Below, piece after piece: positions 61,849-64,000 of a stretch of DNA of 64,000 bases (its first letter is position 1; the number at the start of each line of letters is the position of its first letter). The stretch comes from Thermotoga neapolitana DSM 4359 (GTDB lineage: Bacteria > Thermotogota > Thermotogae > Thermotogales > Thermotogaceae). Under the pieces are notes generated by a model. That model was given only the letters and a program-made list of their open reading frames with translations, had not been told where the DNA came from and did no database searches. Both the position numbers and the translations under genes were made by a program. The stretch lies in contig NC_011978.1 in NCBI RefSeq assembly GCF_000018945.1, forward strand, positions 838,729 through 902,728. Reading direction: 5' to 3'.

Positions 61849-64000
61849 ATTTCTTTACTTTTCCATTCTTTCTCTGGCTTTTTGTTTTAAAGCCCTTTTC
61901 CATTATTTCAAAGGCCCTCCTTATGACGTTTTCTGGGATACCTGCGATCCTTGCCACCTCTATACCGTAACTCCTGTCCGCACCGTAACTCCTGTCCGCC
62001 ACTCCATCCACGACCCTGTGGGTGAACACCACGTTGCTTCCCTCTTCCTTTACAAGGATCGTTTTGTTCTGAACCTGAGGGAAGGAGTTTTCCAGATTCG
62101 TCAGCTCGATGAAGTGTGTGGCAAAGAGAACCTTGCATCCTCTGGAGATGAGTTCTTCGGAAATCGCCCATGCGATGCTGATGCCATCCTGTGTGCCAGT
62201 TCCCCTTCCCACTTCGTCCAGTAGAACCAGACTCTTTTTTGTGGCCTTTAAAAGAATGAGCGCCATTTCGTTCATTTCAACAAGGAACGTGCTCCGGCCA
62301 CCAGCAAGATCGTCCCTTGCTCCCATCCTCGTGAATATCCTGTCGAACACGGGAAGAACTGCCTTTTTCGCCGGAACAAAGGAGCCGATCTGTGCCATGA
62401 GAGAGATGAGTCCCACCTGTCTTATGAAAGTGGATTTCCCGCTCATGTTTGGGCCGGTTATCACCGTGAACCTCTTTTCATCGTCCATGTAGAGATCGTT
62501 TTCCACAAAATCACGTGTGAATCTTTCAACGACCGGATGTCTTCCGCCGATTATCTCCATCCTATCCTCGGAAAAGGTGGGCCTCGTGTAGTTGTAGAGA
62601 ATCGCATCGTAGGCCAGGGTGGCGAGCACGTCTATCCTGGCGAGTTCTTCTGAAATCTCAAGGAGAGTCTCCTTGTGTTTTTTCACTTCTTCGCACACAT
62701 TCCTGAAGAGTTCCTTTTCGAGTTCTTCTATCCTTTCCTTTGCGGCCATTATCTTTGTTTCGAATTCTTTCAATTCCGGTGTGGTGAATCTCTCGGAGTT
62801 CACAAGGGTCTGTTTCCTTTCGTAATCTTCGGGTACCTTGTCCAGGTTTGCCTTCGTCACCTCAATGTAGTAACCAAAGACCTGGTTGTATCCAACTTTG
62901 AGTTTCTGTATTCCCGTTTTTTCTCTTTCCCTTTCCTCGAACTCTTTCAATTTCTCTTCGGAGTGCTCGAGAAGATCCCTGTACTCGTCCAGTTCCGGGG
63001 AAAACCCTCTTTTTATCACCTTTCCTTCTCCCGGACTGCCCGCAGGGTCGTCTTCGATGGCTTTACAGAGAAGATCGAAGAGAGAGTCTGGAAAGTTGAG
63101 TTTTTCGAAGAAGTCGAAATTTGATAGCTCCTCGTTCAGTTCCGGCACGACACTCAAGGTCTCCCTCAGTGCCACAAGATCTCTCGGAATAGCCCGGTTG
63201 TACTCCACCCTTGAGACGATCCTTTCAACGTCTCGCACCCTGGAAAGAAGATTTCTGATCTGTTCCAGTTTCAGCCTGTCCTCCTTCAATTTCTCAACGG
63301 CGTTGAGTCTGTCCTCTATCTGCTGTCTATCGGTCAGTGGATGAAGGATCCACTTCTTCAGAAGCCTTGCACCCATGGGTGTTTCTGTGTGGTTCAGAAC
63401 ATCGAAGAGGTTCTTTCCCTTCTCACCAGGAATGAGGGAGAGATTCTCCACCGTGGCAGAGTCGAGTATCATGAAGTTCTTTCTGGAAATGGTGACTGGT
63501 GGTTTCAGGTTCAATTTTTCAGAGATCATCGTGTATTTGATGTACTTTATCAAAGCCGAAAGTGATTTCATGGCAAGCGAAGAGAGTTCGAAGTGGTGTA
63601 TGTCCTCTATTCCATAGATCCTTTTCACTTCCTCTTCGGGCTCGGAGAAGTACCATTCATCGATAACTTCGATGTATACGCCGGGAAGCTTTTCTCTCAC
63701 CTCCGATTCGAGACCTTCCGGACAGACGATTTCAGATACAGAGTAGGCCTTCATCAGGTCCAGGACTTCCTGTTCATCGATGCTTTCATGAATCAACACC
63801 TCTCCGGTAGAAACATCGCAGAACACGGCACAGTATTTCTCTTTTTCCCTGACAAGGACAACCATGTAGTTGTTCGTTTCACTGAGGAACTCGTCTTCCA
63901 CTATAGCTCCAGGAGTTACAACACGTGTGACCTCCCTCCTGATGAGTTTTTTCGATTTTGAAGGCTCTTCCATCTGATCACAGATGGCGACCTTGTAGCC
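61817..64000 (-). CDS. mutS: DNA mismatch repair protein MutS with internal duplication, 5' end outside window
   Basis: MutS recognises mismatches and loops. The part in view runs from within the mismatch-binding domain (GYKVAICDQMEEPSKSKKLIRREVTRVVTPG) to the C-terminal beta-contact QQIPLFPA. Walker A (ITGPNMSGKSTFIRQ), the ABC signature region STFLVEMNEMA, Walker B with LLDEVGRGTGTQDG, and ATHF are present. Two oddities stand out. GRGTS is GRGTG, and the DGVADRSYGIEVA segment has a second ADRSYG, from an exact 18-bp tandem repeat. Start and the rest of domain I lie beyond the window. There is no mutL nearby. It ends overlapping rpe by 32 bases. Confidence 0.95.
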   Translation of the reverse strand, partial: GYKVAICDQMEEPSKSKKLIRREVTRVVTPGAIVEDEFLSETNNYMVVLVREKEKYCAVFCDVSTGEVLIHESIDEQEVLDLMKAYSVSEIVCPEGLESEVREKLPGVYIEVIDEWYFSEPEEEVKRIYGIEDIHHFELSSLAMKSLSALIKYIKYTMISEKLNLKPPVTISRKNFMILDSATVENLSLIPGEKGKNLFDVLNHTETPMGARLLKKWILHPLTDRQQIEDRLNAVEKLKEDRLKLEQIRNLLSRVRDVERIVSRVEYNRAIPRDLVALRETLSVVPELNEELSNFDFFEKLNFPDSLFDLLCKAIEDDPAGSPGEGKVIKRGFSPELDEYRDLLEHSEEKLKEFEEREREKTGIQKLKVGYNQVFGYYIEVTKANLDKVPEDYERKQTLVNSERFTTPELKEFETKIMAAKERIEELEKELFRNVCEEVKKHKETLLEISEELARIDVLATLAYDAILYNYTRPTFSEDRMEIIGGRHPVVERFTRDFVENDLYMDDEKRFTVITGPNMSGKSTFIRQVGLISLMAQIGSFVPAKKAVLPVFDRIFTRMGARDDLAGGRSTFLVEMNEMALILLKATKKSLVLLDEVGRGTGTQDGISIAWAISEELISRGCKVLFATHFIELTNLENSFPQVQNKTILVKEEGSNVVFTHRVVDGVADRSYGADRSYGIEVARIAGIPENVIRRAFEIMEKGFKTKSQRKNGKVKKFSQQIPLFPA
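61964..61999 (+). repeat. 18-bp exact tandem duplication inside mutS
   Basis: ACCGTAACTCCTGTCCGC occurs twice in direct tandem at 61964-61981 and 61982-61999. On the coding (minus) strand it doubles six residues (ADRSYG) without changing the frame. Confidence 0.97.

Overview
The window is a gene-dense stretch of a hyperthermophilic Thermotoga chromosome. The family 'polA' product (893 residues, active proofreading motifs, Asp323/Glu325 and Phe730) reads, from memory, closer to T. neapolitana DNA polymerase I than to T. maritima. CheX, NiaR, the D-lysine-type racemase and the gene order also fit Thermotoga. Nearly every gene starts 4-20 bases from, or overlapping, its neighbour. GTG and TTG starts are common and Shine-Dalgarno sites are strong (GGAGGTG type). 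No gap between genes exceeds 300 bases once the tRNA cluster and the infC leader are counted. I saw no insertion sequence, prophage, CRISPR array or rRNA.

Layout. 1-17 kb (+): one long co-directional run of lepA (cut by the window edge), a lipoprotein, a glycerophosphodiesterase, an AhpD-like protein, polA, cheX, a complete Na+-type F1Fo ATP synthase operon, degV, hpf, rng, tsf and pyrH. 17-23 kb (-): an amino-acid racemase, an ECF sigma/anti-sigma/RseB-like trio, an archaeal-type radical SAM protein and the NiaR/NiaP niacin module. 23-28.7 kb (+): a frameshifted purine nucleoside phosphorylase, nrnA and a giant ATPase-diguanylate cyclase. 28.6-30.9 kb (-): tRNA-Ala, tRNA-Arg, tRNA-Lys, an attenuator-like leader, infC-rpmI-rplT and mrp. 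31-32 kb (+): csp, rpmE and an S1 protein. 32-39.4 kb (-): thiI-plsC-cysteine desulfurase, then yicC-remA-gmk-rpoZ-coaBC and an L,D-transpeptidase. 39.5-47.9 kb (+): a TPR protein, prepilin peptidase, an rRNA methyltransferase, an aminotransferase, an HD-GYP phosphodiesterase, (HAD on -), a MATE transporter and an unknown gene. 48-58.6 kb (-): a tight twelve-gene operon, murB-yigZ-two division-type small proteins-rapZ-yvcK-whiA-nrdR-greA-lysS-SurA-like-LtaS-like. 58.6-61.8 kb (+): rlmN-PASTA-rsgA-rpe. 61.8-64 kb (-): mutS, cut by the edge.

Most notable. (1) MutS carries an exact 18-bp in-frame tandem duplication in its conserved C-terminal ATPase region, and two genes in the same window (pnp and the LtaS-like gene) each carry one extra base that breaks the frame. 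This suggests either a mutator background or sequence error. (2) Four genes have no ATG/GTG/TTG at the start the protein family requires and seem to use ATA (rng), ATT (degV), ATC (infC) and CTG (MATE), which raises the possibility of a group of messages controlled by IF3 start-codon discrimination. (3) The infC leader, just downstream of three tRNA genes, can form either an intrinsic terminator or a 12-13 bp alternative helix, the layout of a transcription attenuator. (4) A 1207-residue protein joins a possible degenerate kinase-like N-terminus, a STAND-type ATPase, a helical-repeat region and a GGDEF domain with intact catalytic and inhibitory sites.
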